Below, piece by piece: positions 35,576 to 44,720 of a stretch of DNA of 64,000 nucleotides; the stretch's first letter is position 1, and every line of letters starts with the position of its first letter. The DNA is from Skermanella pratensis (GTDB lineage: Bacteria; Pseudomonadota; Alphaproteobacteria; Azospirillales; Azospirillaceae). Position numbers and translations under genes: made by a program. The DNA lies in NCBI RefSeq assembly GCF_008843145.1, contig NZ_CP030265.1, positions 5,139,001 through 5,203,000 of the forward strand. Direction: 5' to 3'. The notes beneath the pieces are model-generated. The model was given only the letters and a program-made list of their open reading frames with translations, had not been told where the DNA came from and did not search any database.

Positions 35576-35719
35576 TCCCCCAGCGCATCGACACAGGGGA
35601 TATGCACCTTTTTCCATGAAGCCCGGTACTCGGAAGGCCTATGTGACAAAAACAGGCTGCGCGATCGGGGTTACCTAATCGATTGAACCTCACCCGAATG
35701 AGTTTGTTAGGAAGAGGGT

Positions 35720-35953
35720 GTGGCATGGCTTTCAGGCACATTTGGAATGTATTCTGCGCTTATGGAAAAATCCGGTCCGACGACCACGGTCTCCACGGTC
35801 AGCCCGGCCGACCGGAAACTCGTTTGGGTGCCCAACGTCTCCACTCCCGTCGTCCTGGTCGAGCTTTTCGAAGGATGGGCGCTGGTCGAGGACCCGTCCG
35901 GCCAGGTCCACGCCGTCGATGCGGATCAGGTCGAATACGCCGAGCCGGCCTGA
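35720..35953 (+). CDS. Small conserved-looking protein of unknown function
   Basis: Up to 77 residues. The C-terminal core (R-K-L-V-W-V-P-N-V-S-T-P-V-V-L-V-E-L-F-E-G-W) followed by D-P-S-G-Q-V-H-A-V-D-A reads as a small beta-barrel-like domain. GTG at 35720 has GAAGAGG just upstream, though the spacing is short; ATG at 35762 (M-E-K-S-G-P) would give 63 residues and removes an unlikely N-terminus. It lies between tRNA-Sec and the convergent cellulose operon. Function unknown. Confidence 0.5.
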   Translation: MAWLSGTFGMYSALMEKSGPTTTVSTVSPADRKLVWVPNVSTPVVLVELFEGWALVEDPSGQVHAVDADQVEYAEPA

Positions 35954-35990
35954 TCCGCTTTCCGAACGCCTGACTGCCCCTCCCAGCCGC

Positions 35991-37751
35991 TCAGTCCCAA
36001 CGCCGGTTGACCTGCGCCGTCGCCAGCCGCAATCCCTCTTTCGCCTCGGCGCTGCCATAGACGTCGGCGAGGCGACGGAAGGCGGTCTCGGCCTCGGCGA
36101 AGCGGTTGCTCTTGTACAAGCTCCAGGCCTCGATCATGGCGAGCGACCGGTCCTCCGGGGTGAGCCGCTTGACCTGGGCGACCAGCCGCAGCGTCTCGCC
36201 GTAAAGGCCCCGGTTGAACGCGGCCAGCGCGTCCTGGCTCAGGATGCCTGCATCCAACGTCGCGGACTTCTCCGGAGCCACCGCATGGGCCTCGACGACC
36301 GCGCGGGCTTCGCGCGACAGGCCCTGGGCGTTCTTCGCCAGAGCCAACCCCTGCGCCGCGTCGGACGTCCGGGCCGGGTCGGAGCCGGCCTGCTTCAGGG
36401 CGGCCTCGAAGGCGCGGGCCGCCTCGGCATGGCGGTTCAGCTTCATCAGGGTCCAGCCGCGCAGGCTCTGGCCGGTCGCCGCTTCCCGACCGCGGCCGGG
36501 TTCGGTAAGGCTCAGCACTGTCGCGTACTCGCCCGCCTTGAAGGCCGCGGCGGCGGCGGAACCGCCCCCGCCCTCCAGCACCTGCTTCAGCTTCGGCGCC
36601 TTGTCGGCCCAGGCCGCGGCGAGCGCCCGGGCGTCCTCGGCGCGGCCGAGCTTCTGGTAGGCGAAGACCAGCCCCTCCGCCGCCTTGGCCCCGTCCTTGC
36701 CGGAAGGCTTCCAGTCCAGCGCCGTCTTGAACCAGGTTCCGGCCTCGTCCCACCTCTTCGCGTTGAAGTGATGCCAGCCGAGCGCCTGGGCGGCGCGCGC
36801 ATCCCGCCGGTCGCGGGCGGTCCGGCCGATCCAGTCCAGTTCGGCCGCATCCGACCGTCCCTTGGCGAGCCGGCCCAGCGCCTCGCCCAGCCTGTCCCGC
36901 GCCTCCGCCGCCGGCCCGCCGCCGGCCCCGTTCCCGCCGCCGAAATCCTTCAGGATGGCGGCGAAGCGGGCCTGCTGCTCGGCCGATCTCGGCGACGCCG
37001 CCTCCCGCTCGATCAGCGCCTTCAGCGCCGCCGTGTCCCGGTTGGCGAGCGCCTTCTGCAGGGTGGACAGGCGCAGGTCGGCGGTCTGGCAGGTCGCCAT
37101 GGCGTCGCTGTAGGTCGCATAGGCGGCCTTGGCGTCACCGGTCTTGAACTGCGCCTCGGCCAGATCCCAAAGGTTCTCGACATGGCGGCAGGTGAACAGC
37201 CCGGGCTTGCCGGCGGCCAGCCTCACGATGGTGCCCCAGTCACCGGCGCCGCTCGCGGCCGCGACCGCGTCGCGCGTCCGCCGGGCATCCACCAGCTCGG
37301 TCAGGCGGGCCGGCGGCGTCCAGCCGGGATTCAGGCTGCGCAGGATCGCGGTCTCGCGGTCCACCGCCGCCAGGTCGCCGCGCTCCCAGCTGGCCCACAG
37401 CCCGCGCTCGTCCACCGCCGCCGCCTTCGGCGCGAACAGTTCGGTCGGCGGCGACCAGCCCGGGTGCAGCGCTTTCAGGCGGCGGATCTCGTCGTCCACC
37501 CGCTGGTAGTCGAAGCGCGAGGCGTAGGCCCGCAGCAGCGAGACGTCGACCTCCGCGCCGGCCTCCGGCCCCTGGATGGAATCGTCGGCGGGGCCGGCGC
37601 GCTCGACCGTCAGGTCGACGGTGACCCCCTGGCGCATGGCGCGGTACCGGTTGTCCTGCTGGGCGCCGGCCGGCGCGGAGAAGACGGCGGGAGCGGCGGC
37701 CAGCAGCAGCGCCGCGAGGGCGGACGCGGTGCGCGGTGCGAAATACTTCAT
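35991..37751 (-). CDS. Exported TPR protein of the cellulose operon
   Basis: A 586-residue protein with a signal peptide (A-L-A-A-L-L-L-A-A-A-P-A-V-F-S-A-P-A-G-A). The rest is helical repeats of TPR type (A-L-G-W-H-H-F-N-A-K-R-W-D-E-A, L-R-G-W-T-L-M-K-L-N-R-H). It lacks the outer-membrane barrel of BcsC, so it is not a full export channel; it resembles the TPR protein called BcsK in bcsD-less operons. It presumably organises the export complex in the periplasm. Its start overlaps the bcsZ end by four bases. Confidence 0.85.
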   Translation of the reverse strand: MKYFAPRTASALAALLLAAAPAVFSAPAGAQQDNRYRAMRQGVTVDLTVERAGPADDSIQGPEAGAEVDVSLLRAYASRFDYQRVDDEIRRLKALHPGWSPPTELFAPKAAAVDERGLWASWERGDLAAVDRETAILRSLNPGWTPPARLTELVDARRTRDAVAAASGAGDWGTIVRLAAGKPGLFTCRHVENLWDLAEAQFKTGDAKAAYATYSDAMATCQTADLRLSTLQKALANRDTAALKALIEREAASPRSAEQQARFAAILKDFGGGNGAGGGPAAEARDRLGEALGRLAKGRSDAAELDWIGRTARDRRDARAAQALGWHHFNAKRWDEAGTWFKTALDWKPSGKDGAKAAEGLVFAYQKLGRAEDARALAAAWADKAPKLKQVLEGGGGSAAAAAFKAGEYATVLSLTEPGRGREAATGQSLRGWTLMKLNRHAEAARAFEAALKQAGSDPARTSDAAQGLALAKNAQGLSREARAVVEAHAVAPEKSATLDAGILSQDALAAFNRGLYGETLRLVAQVKRLTPEDRSLAMIEAWSLYKSNRFAEAETAFRRLADVYGSAEAKEGLRLATAQVNRRWD

Positions 37752-38782
37752 CGCATGAACCTTTCGGAGAAAGCGATTTTCGTGAGCAGAATGAGCGTGG
37801 CGGAGTAATAGTCGTCGGCATCGCCGAGGCTCGGCAGCAGGGGCAGCGCGTCGCCGCGGAACCGGGTCAGCACGCTGACCGCCCGGCCGCCCGCTGACAG
37901 GCCGTAGGGCGCCCTGGCATTGGTGGCAAGATCGACCGTCGCCGGAATGTAGGGCGCGCCGTCATGGCCGCTCCACCAGGAGATGACCGGCCGGTTCAGC
38001 GCGTCGGCGTCGTCGAGGCCGCCCCAGATCGCGTAAAGCGGCACGCGGATCGCGTTGAAGCCGAAGACGGTCTCGAATCCCGACGGAAGCCGCATCCCGG
38101 TGCCGGCCAGTTCGACCCAGTCGGGCGGCAGCCCGGCCTCGCCAAACCGGGCCCGCCGGATCAGCGCCCGGCCGCTGTCCGACACAGCGCGCCACAGGTC
38201 CCCGTCATGGCGGCGGGCGAAGGCTTCCAGGGCCGGGAAGACCCAGTAGGACGGGTTGAGCACGACCGATCCGTCCCGGACGAACCCCTCCGGGCCGGGC
38301 AGCAGGACCCTGCCGAGGGAGGTCTCGACGACCAGGCGGTCCCGGACATCATCCAGGATCGCCAGCGCCGCCGCGGCGTAGCCCTCGTCGTTCCACGTGC
38401 CGGCCGCCCGCAGCAAGCCCCAGGCGATAAGGATGTCGCCGTCGGACGCGCTGTTCAGGTCGGTCGCCGCGGCCGGCCCGGGTTCCCACTTCCAGGCGAA
38501 CAGGTGATCGCCGCGGACCTGCAGGTTCGCCGCCGTCCACCGCCACAGCCGGTCGAAGGTCTCCCTGTCGCCGTAGGCGGTCGCCATGACCATGCCGTAG
38601 CCCTGGCCCTCGCTGTGGCTGATGCCCTTGTTGCCGGTATCGGACACCCGCCCCTCCGGCAGGACGAAGCGGGTCACGAAGGCCTGCCACTCCGACCGGT
38701 GGAGGGGAGCGCCGGCGGACGCGGCGCCCGCGCCCCCGACGGTGGCGCCCAGCAGCGCCAGGATGAGAAGGATCGCCCGCAT
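37748..38782 (-). CDS. bcsZ: Periplasmic endoglucanase BcsZ (GH8)
   Basis: A 344-residue glycoside hydrolase family 8 enzyme with a signal peptide ending about residue 24 (A-S-A-G). The general acid Glu lies in S-H-S-E-G-Q-G-Y-G-M near residue 58, and N-S-A-S-D-G-D carries the base region. It cuts beta-1,4-glucan and is required for normal cellulose output. It sits between bcsB and the TPR gene; the gap from bcsB is 3 bases and the overlap with the TPR gene is 4, so coupling is tight. Confidence 0.94.
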   Translation of the reverse strand: MRAILLILALLGATVGGAGAASAGAPLHRSEWQAFVTRFVLPEGRVSDTGNKGISHSEGQGYGMVMATAYGDRETFDRLWRWTAANLQVRGDHLFAWKWEPGPAAATDLNSASDGDILIAWGLLRAAGTWNDEGYAAAALAILDDVRDRLVVETSLGRVLLPGPEGFVRDGSVVLNPSYWVFPALEAFARRHDGDLWRAVSDSGRALIRRARFGEAGLPPDWVELAGTGMRLPSGFETVFGFNAIRVPLYAIWGGLDDADALNRPVISWWSGHDGAPYIPATVDLATNARAPYGLSAGGRAVSVLTRFRGDALPLLPSLGDADDYYSATLILLTKIAFSERFMR

Positions 38783-38785
38783 GCC

Positions 38786-41134
38786 TCAGGTATCCTTCCG
38801 CTTGTTCAGCGCGGCCTGGGTTAGAACCGTCATCACCAGCAGACCGGCCAGGGCGAGGAATGTCCAGGCTACCGGATTGCGGGCGAACAAAGCGTTGACG
38901 AACAGGATGCGCTGGCTCCAGCTGTCCGGGAGGGTGCCGACGCGGTAGCTCTCCTCGGCCGCCCAGGACTGCATCGCCAGGGTGCCGGGGTTCCAGGCGA
39001 CGGTGCCGCCGGACAGGCGGTCCCACAGGGCCGGCCGGACCAGCGCCGCGATCCCCGTCTCCACCGCCTCGCCGGACGCCGCGGTGATCAGGGTCACGGT
39101 TCCCTGCGGCCGGAGCGGATTCTCGAACGCGGCCATCAGCGCGCTGCCCTCGTCGATCGCGGACAGGCTTGCCGCGGCGCGTCCGTAACGGTCCGGCCAC
39201 AGCGTCTCGCGGAACTCCCGGGACAGTTCGGCGGTCCAGTCGATCGCCTGCTCCAGCATCCGGAGATCGGCCAGGGAGGCGGTCATCGGAGCCGCGGCCC
39301 TGCCGGAGGAGATCCCCGACAGGAACTGCGGCGCCTGTTCGAAGGGTGCGAGCGCCGGGCGCAGGGCCTCACGGACGTTTCGCGCCGCCGCCGGCAGGCC
39401 GGGGACCATCCGGCCGTCCAGCGCGTCGGCCGGGCCGATCATCAGCACGTCGCCCGCGTACCGGGCGCTCGACCCGATGGTGAAGTTGCCGATCGGGTGG
39501 CCAGACGTCCGGGCCAGCTTCGCCAGCAGCGTCCAGGCGCCGCCGATGGTGCCGTCGTCGGCGCCGGTCAGCACCACCTCGAACTCCCGGCGCGGACCGG
39601 AACGATCGTCCGGAGTTCCGGCATAGGGGAAACCTCCGGACGCGAAGAGCTGCAGATCCGGCAGCGAGGCGACCCGCGCCATGTCGGGGATCGTGATCAC
39701 CGACTCGCCGGAGATCGCGACGCTCCTGCCGGCGCCCGGACGGACCAGGCAGCCGGAGGCGGCGTCGCTGCCGATCATCGGCTCGAAGGCGATCGTGTTG
39801 GTGCCCGGCCGCAGCCGGTCGATCGGCAGCAGGACCCGCTGCTTCGCGGCGGTGGCGCCGTTCGGGTCGTTCAGGGCGACCATGGAGGCGTAGCGGCCGT
39901 TGACCAGCACGTTCACGACGGAGTTGGGCGACAGGTTCGGCGCGTAGGAATAGTCCAGCTCCAGCAGGATCTTGCGCCCGCCGGCCGGCAGCGTGTCGGC
40001 CGGCAGGTTCAGTTCCAGGCCGGTGCGCGCCTCGGTGCCGTTGCTGATCCCGCCCGAGACGGCCTGGAGTTCCCGGAAACGGTAGCTGCGGCCGGGTTCC
40101 TGCAGCGGGCGGACCCGCCGCTCGGGCTGCCGGACCGCCCCGACCTCCCAATCCGCGGCGGCGGGCAGGACCGCCGACGGATCGGCGAAGGCGCCGGCCG
40201 CCTTCAGGACCTCGGCATCGTCGCGTCCGGTGACGATCAGCAGCGGACCGGCTCCCGGCATCTCGCGCAGGGCGATATGGGGTCCGGCGATCCCGTCGAG
40301 TCCGCCGATGCCGGCCTCCAGGCCGCGCAGCGCCTCGACGGTGCCGATCAGCACCTTGCCGTCGCGGCCCGACAGCGCTCCGGCTTCCGCCGTCCGATGG
40401 CGCGCCGCGATGCCGCTGTCCGGCAGCCGCAGCGAGAAACCCTGGGCGACCAGCGCGCCGGCCTTCAGCGTGGCCCCGGTGCGCCCCACGGGGGTCAGCA
40501 GCTCGATCCGCTCGGCGCCGGCCCCCACGAAGAAGGCCGGATCGGCCAGCCCGGCAAGGGTGAAGTCGCGCTCGGCATGAAGCGTCTCCAGGGCGATGTA
40601 GGAATTCGCCGGGTCTAGCCGGGTCCACAGCGCCGCCGAACTGTCGGCGTCGCACCCCCGGCTGTTTTCCTGCTGGACCCACAGGGACAGCAGGTTCTGC
40701 CCGGACGCCAGAAGCTCCGGCGGCAGGACGATGTCGGCCCGCAAGGCGTCGTCGCCGCTGGCCAGCGGCAGTTGGGCGATGCCTTGCTGATTCAGGTAGA
40801 CCCACATCTTGGAGCGTTCGGACACGACGGCGTCGGCCGTGTGGTAGACCAGCCGCAGCCGGGCGTCACGCACCGCGGCCCCGGCTTCCACCGGCACGCG
40901 GAACTGGAGCTGGCCGGCCTGGCCGCGCAGTTCGAGCTGGCCGCCCTGGTTGTCCACCGCCCGCAGCGGGATCACCCTCAGGTCGGTGCCGGTCGCCAAG
41001 CCGGCGCCGTCCGGCTCGGGGGCGGTGACGGTTACCGGAGCGGCGGCCCCGGCGGCGCCGGCATCGGTCGGATACAGGACGGCGCCCAGACCAATCATCA
41101 GGGCCATCTTGGCGGTGTATAGTCTGTTCACCAT
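38786..41134 (-). CDS. bcsB: Cellulose synthase subunit BcsB
   Basis: A 782-residue periplasmic subunit with an N-terminal signal segment (A-L-M-I-G-L-G-A-V-L-Y) and one C-terminal membrane anchor (T-F-L-A-L-A-G-L-L-V-M-T-V). D-L-R-V-I-P-L-R and long alternating carbohydrate-binding and flavodoxin-like domains fit BcsB. It guides the glucan chain from BcsA across the periplasm. ATG at 41134 is preferred for its GAGGAACGAG ribosome site. It lies 43 bases after bcsA. Confidence 0.93.
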   Translation of the reverse strand: MVNRLYTAKMALMIGLGAVLYPTDAGAAGAAAPVTVTAPEPDGAGLATGTDLRVIPLRAVDNQGGQLELRGQAGQLQFRVPVEAGAAVRDARLRLVYHTADAVVSERSKMWVYLNQQGIAQLPLASGDDALRADIVLPPELLASGQNLLSLWVQQENSRGCDADSSAALWTRLDPANSYIALETLHAERDFTLAGLADPAFFVGAGAERIELLTPVGRTGATLKAGALVAQGFSLRLPDSGIAARHRTAEAGALSGRDGKVLIGTVEALRGLEAGIGGLDGIAGPHIALREMPGAGPLLIVTGRDDAEVLKAAGAFADPSAVLPAAADWEVGAVRQPERRVRPLQEPGRSYRFRELQAVSGGISNGTEARTGLELNLPADTLPAGGRKILLELDYSYAPNLSPNSVVNVLVNGRYASMVALNDPNGATAAKQRVLLPIDRLRPGTNTIAFEPMIGSDAASGCLVRPGAGRSVAISGESVITIPDMARVASLPDLQLFASGGFPYAGTPDDRSGPRREFEVVLTGADDGTIGGAWTLLAKLARTSGHPIGNFTIGSSARYAGDVLMIGPADALDGRMVPGLPAAARNVREALRPALAPFEQAPQFLSGISSGRAAAPMTASLADLRMLEQAIDWTAELSREFRETLWPDRYGRAAASLSAIDEGSALMAAFENPLRPQGTVTLITAASGEAVETGIAALVRPALWDRLSGGTVAWNPGTLAMQSWAAEESYRVGTLPDSWSQRILFVNALFARNPVAWTFLALAGLLVMTVLTQAALNKRKDT

Positions 41135-41177
41135 GATCTCGTTCCTCTGGAGATACTTCCCTGGAAATGCGGCGGGA

Positions 41178-43475
41178 TCAGCGGCCGATCGGATGCTCGA
41201 AGGGAGCGGCGCCCAGGGCCGCGGCCCGCCGGGCCGAGGGGCGCAGGGCGCCGGCCATCGCCAGCGACCTCTTGAGACCGCGCAGGAACAGGCCCAGCAC
41301 GCCCGCCAGGATCGGCACCCGCTTCCGGCGGCTTTCCTGGAACGCGACCCAGACCGCGCTGTCGCCATAGCAGAGGCGGACCAGGTCGCCGTCGTCCTCG
41401 GCATCGCGCGGCATGTAGCGGACCTCGATGATCAGGCCGTGTCCCGCCGCCGGCGTGCTGCCCTCGACCACCACGGGGATGCTGCTCAGGTCGTCGCGGC
41501 CCGGCACGACGAGCTGCACCGCCGCCTTGCCGCCGGCGAGCGCCAGGGCATGGGCATGGATCCCCTCGACCAGGATGCGGCCGGTCTCGATCGTGGTCTC
41601 GATCAGGGTCGCGCGGACTGCGCCCTCGGGGGTGATCAGGTTCAGCGGCTTGGACCGGGGGATGGCGCCGGCCACCTGATGGCGGGCCCGCTCGTACATC
41701 ACGCCGAAGGCGCCGGTCGCCAGCACGATGTTGACCAGGTGCCAGACCATCACGATCATCAGGTGCTCGCGCTCCAGCGGGAACTCGATCCAGCGGTAGA
41801 CGCCGATCGCGGTGGTGCCGAGCAGGATCGCCAGGATCACTGCGAAGGGCTTGGCCAGCTGGGAAACGAAGTCCTGGTCCACCGTTTCGGCCTTGGGCGT
41901 CACCTTGAAGGTCGGCTTCCGCGGATTGACCAGGACCGAAAGCAGGGCTCCGAACGTGAACACCGCCTGGAGCAATTCGTAGAGGTCGGAGACGAAGGGC
42001 CGGCGATGCCTGCCGAACAGGTAGTTGCTCATGGTCAGCGAGCAGACCACGTGGAACACCGCGAAGGCGTAGAACTCCGCCAGGTTCGCCTCGAACACCT
42101 TCAGGCCGAAGATCAGGTAGAACAGCGGCGCCACCAGGAAGACCAGCCGGGCGAACGGGAACAGCCAGAAGCTGGAGCTGCTGAGGTAGCACAGGCGCTG
42201 GGCCAGCGTCAGGCCCCGCTTGAAGGCCGGGTTCTTGAGCAGCAGGATCTGGAACATGCCCTGAGCCCAGCGGGTGCGCTGCACGACGAAGGACGAGAAG
42301 GTCTCGGGCGACAGGCCGGCCACCATCGGGCGGTCGACATAGACGCTCTTGTAGCCCCTCGCGTGCAGGTCCAGCGCCGTCTCGGCGTCCTCGGTGATCG
42401 AGGTGCCGGCGATGCCGCCGACCGACATCAGGTGCGTCCGCCGCAGCACGGCGGCCGAGCCGCAGAAGAAGGAGGCGTTCCAGCTGTCCAGGCCCTTCTG
42501 GATCACGCCGTAGAACATCTCGTTCTCGCCGGGCGCCGAGCCGAAGGTGCCGAGATTGTGCTCGATCGGGTCGGGATTGATGAAGAAGTGCGGCGTCTGC
42601 ACCAGGAACAGCTCGGGATCCTTCAGGAAATGCCCGACCGTGCGCTGCAGGATATCCTGGGTCGGCACGTGGTCGGCGTCCAGGATCAGGATGAGCTCAC
42701 CCGACGTATGGGCCAGCGCGGCGTTGATGTTGCCGGCCTTGGCCGAGGTGTTGCGCTCCCGGGTCAGGTAGCTGACGCCCAGTTCGGCGCACAGGGCCTT
42801 CAGGGTCTCGTGCCGGTCCAGCGCTTCGGCCGCCTTGCGCGGGTCGGCATCCCCCCGCTTCTGCACCGTGCCGCCGTCGTCCAGGAGATGGATGGCCAGC
42901 TTGCCCGCCGGATAGGCGACCTGGGTCGCCGCCATCAAGGTGACGCGCAGCAGGTCCGGCTCCTCGTTGTAGCTCGGCACCAGGATATCGACGGTCGGCA
43001 GCAGTTCCGGGTCCTGCGGCAGCGGCGCGTCGGCCCGGTCCATCGGCCGGACATTGACGAAAAGGCCGAGCATGTAGACGACCATGCCCTGCAGTTCGGC
43101 CAGGTACAGCAGCAGGCCGGCGACGAAACCGGAGCTGTCGACCGGCGGGATGGTGTACAGCGTGCGCCAGGCGAAGTAGCGGATCGACACGAAGGCGACC
43201 AGAAGGATCAGCAACACGCGGACCGCGCCGGTCGGCTTGAACAGATGCAGCACGGCAAGCCCGGCCAGCGCCGCGGCGCCGAGCAGGTACTGGCCATCCA
43301 GCCCGACGTCCTGGGCGGCGAACCAGACCAGGGCCGCGGCGTGGGCGATCCACAGCAAGGTCAGGAAAAGCGGGGTGCGCCGTCGCGGCGCGGGCGCCCG
43401 GCGGACGGTGCCCGTTCCTGTTCCGGCGGGTCTTGTCTTTCCGGCTATCGCCGCGGTGGGGATAAGATGGGTCAT
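41178..43475 (-). CDS. bcsA: Cellulose synthase catalytic subunit BcsA
   Basis: A 765-residue UDP-forming processive glycosyltransferase with multiple membrane helices. Active-site motifs are complete: L-L-D-D-G-G-T near residue 197, the DxD in L-D-A-D-H-V-P near 265, T-E-D near 360 and Q-R-T-R-W near 402. The C-terminal PilZ domain is degenerate: the second Arg of RxxxR and the D/N-x-S-x-x-G motif are missing (E-R-A-R-H-Q-V and T-T-I-E-T-G). In other BcsA proteins c-di-GMP at PilZ frees the gating loop. Control here may differ. Confidence 0.95.
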   Translation of the reverse strand: MTHLIPTAAIAGKTRPAGTGTGTVRRAPAPRRRTPLFLTLLWIAHAAALVWFAAQDVGLDGQYLLGAAALAGLAVLHLFKPTGAVRVLLILLVAFVSIRYFAWRTLYTIPPVDSSGFVAGLLLYLAELQGMVVYMLGLFVNVRPMDRADAPLPQDPELLPTVDILVPSYNEEPDLLRVTLMAATQVAYPAGKLAIHLLDDGGTVQKRGDADPRKAAEALDRHETLKALCAELGVSYLTRERNTSAKAGNINAALAHTSGELILILDADHVPTQDILQRTVGHFLKDPELFLVQTPHFFINPDPIEHNLGTFGSAPGENEMFYGVIQKGLDSWNASFFCGSAAVLRRTHLMSVGGIAGTSITEDAETALDLHARGYKSVYVDRPMVAGLSPETFSSFVVQRTRWAQGMFQILLLKNPAFKRGLTLAQRLCYLSSSSFWLFPFARLVFLVAPLFYLIFGLKVFEANLAEFYAFAVFHVVCSLTMSNYLFGRHRRPFVSDLYELLQAVFTFGALLSVLVNPRKPTFKVTPKAETVDQDFVSQLAKPFAVILAILLGTTAIGVYRWIEFPLEREHLMIVMVWHLVNIVLATGAFGVMYERARHQVAGAIPRSKPLNLITPEGAVRATLIETTIETGRILVEGIHAHALALAGGKAAVQLVVPGRDDLSSIPVVVEGSTPAAGHGLIIEVRYMPRDAEDDGDLVRLCYGDSAVWVAFQESRRKRVPILAGVLGLFLRGLKRSLAMAGALRPSARRAAALGAAPFEHPIGR

Positions 43476-43490
43476 TTCAGGTGTCCCGGC

Positions 43491-44134
43491 TCACAGGTCG
43501 AGGCGAAGGGAATCGAAGGCCGCGATCAGTTCGGCCGGCTGGGCCCGGGCGTCGCATACCCGCATCTGGATGCCGGCGCGGCGCGGCGCGGCGCTGCCGA
43601 CCTGGCTCAAATCGGCGCCGTCGAGCACCTGCCAGGCCAGGACGCATTTCGCCTGCCCCGGATAGTCCGCCGAGACGTAGCCGTAGAGCCCATAGCGGTT
43701 CTTGCGGATCTGCGGTTCACCCTGAAGAATGGCGCGCGCAGCATCTCGCCGATCAGGTGGTTCAGCGACGCGGGTTCCATGGCGTAGCGGCCGACCTTGG
43801 CAGCATGGATGTCGGCCTGGAAAATGCTGGCCGGACCGTGATCGAAGGCCGCGACCAGTTCATTGTCTCCCGGCACCGCGGTGTTGTTCGGAAGCGTCAG
43901 CGTCTGGACCAGCTCGCCCTGGGCCGTCCGGAACTCGCGCGCCGCCAGGGGTTCCACGGCGGTCGGGGCGGCCAGCGCCACCCGGGCCCGGCCCGGCTCC
44001 ACCGGCACCCACCGGCCGATATCGCCGGAAACCGCGGCGGCCGGATAGGGATCGGAGGTGGTGACGCAGGCGGAAGTCAGCAGGGCGGCGGCGACGGCCG
44101 AAGCCCTGGCTATGCGATGGAGGATTGGGGTCAC
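43491..44134 (-). pseudogene. bcsN: bcsN, apparently frameshifted
   Basis: A lipoprotein-like start from GTG 44134 (L-T-S-A-C lipobox near residue 23) runs in one frame to about 43735. A second frame then continues as Q-I-R-K-N-R-Y-G-L-Y-G-Y-V, A-K-C-V-L-A-W-Q-V and ends at 43491, 15 bases before bcsA. Both halves look like one BcsN of about 214 residues. The break lies in a GC-only run (43731-43739), so one base seems missing; a sequencing error, pseudogene or unusual frameshifting are all possible. BcsN is an accessory of alphaproteobacterial cellulose operons. GTGA at the start overlaps the previous gene. Confidence 0.75.
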
Positions 44135-44709
44135 GAGACGCTCCTGGGGAACCTGGGCTGGCTGGCGCCGATCACCTGGGACAGGTCGGACACGGCCTTG
44201 CCGAGCCGGTCGAGCTGCCCGTCGATCCGGGCTTCATGGGAGTCTTGGATGGGCGGCTGGTCCCGGATCACCATGGCGCGCATGAGGTCGAGAAGCTGCT
44301 TCTCGCGGCTGTCGAGGAACTGCAGGAACAGCTTCGTCGTTTCCAGCGCGCTGTCGTGGTGCGGTGCCGGCGGCACGGGCGCCGGCATCTCCGGCTCGGA
44401 CCGGGCGCGGGGCGGATCGACGGCCGAGTCGGGCTCGGGCTTCCGCCCGCCGGCCGGAACCGCGGGCTCGCCGATGGCCGCCATCGCCTCGATCGACAGG
44501 CGCTGGTACTCGGTGCGAAAGTCCGCCCCGCGCTCGCGCGCCCGGCTGATGGACCGGGCGAAGCCGGACCGGGCGGGACCGGGCTGTTGCGGGATCTGGG
44601 CCAGGCCGGCGGGCTGGTGAACGGCGATGCGCCGGTTGACCGCATCGAGCGCCTCGTCCAGCAGCAAAGCCTCTTTCGTCGAAGTGACGGTCCGGGATTC
44701 GGTCGACAT
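44131..44709 (-). CDS. Hypothetical protein of the cellulose operon
   Basis: A 192-residue soluble protein I do not recognise. The N-terminal third is helical (S-T-K-E-A-L-L-L-D-E-A-L-D-A-V-N), the middle is Pro/Ala-rich and probably disordered (about 95-130), and the C-terminal part is helical (L-F-L-Q-F-L-D-S-R-E-K-Q-L-L-D-L). ATG at 44709 has GGAG upstream. It lies between the LuxR-type regulator (11-base gap) and bcsN (4-base overlap), so it is expected to help cellulose synthesis, but no function can be read from it. Confidence 0.75.
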   Translation of the reverse strand: MSTESRTVTSTKEALLLDEALDAVNRRIAVHQPAGLAQIPQQPGPARSGFARSISRARERGADFRTEYQRLSIEAMAAIGEPAVPAGGRKPEPDSAVDPPRARSEPEMPAPVPPAPHHDSALETTKLFLQFLDSREKQLLDLMRAMVIRDQPPIQDSHEARIDGQLDRLGKAVSDLSQVIGASQPRFPRSVS

Positions 44710-44720
44710 TGGATACTCCG

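Noticed and set aside
43725-43745. Programmed -1 frameshifting in bcsN
   Set aside because: The site lacks a slippery X-XXY-YYZ heptamer; a simple one-base deletion or read error explains it better.
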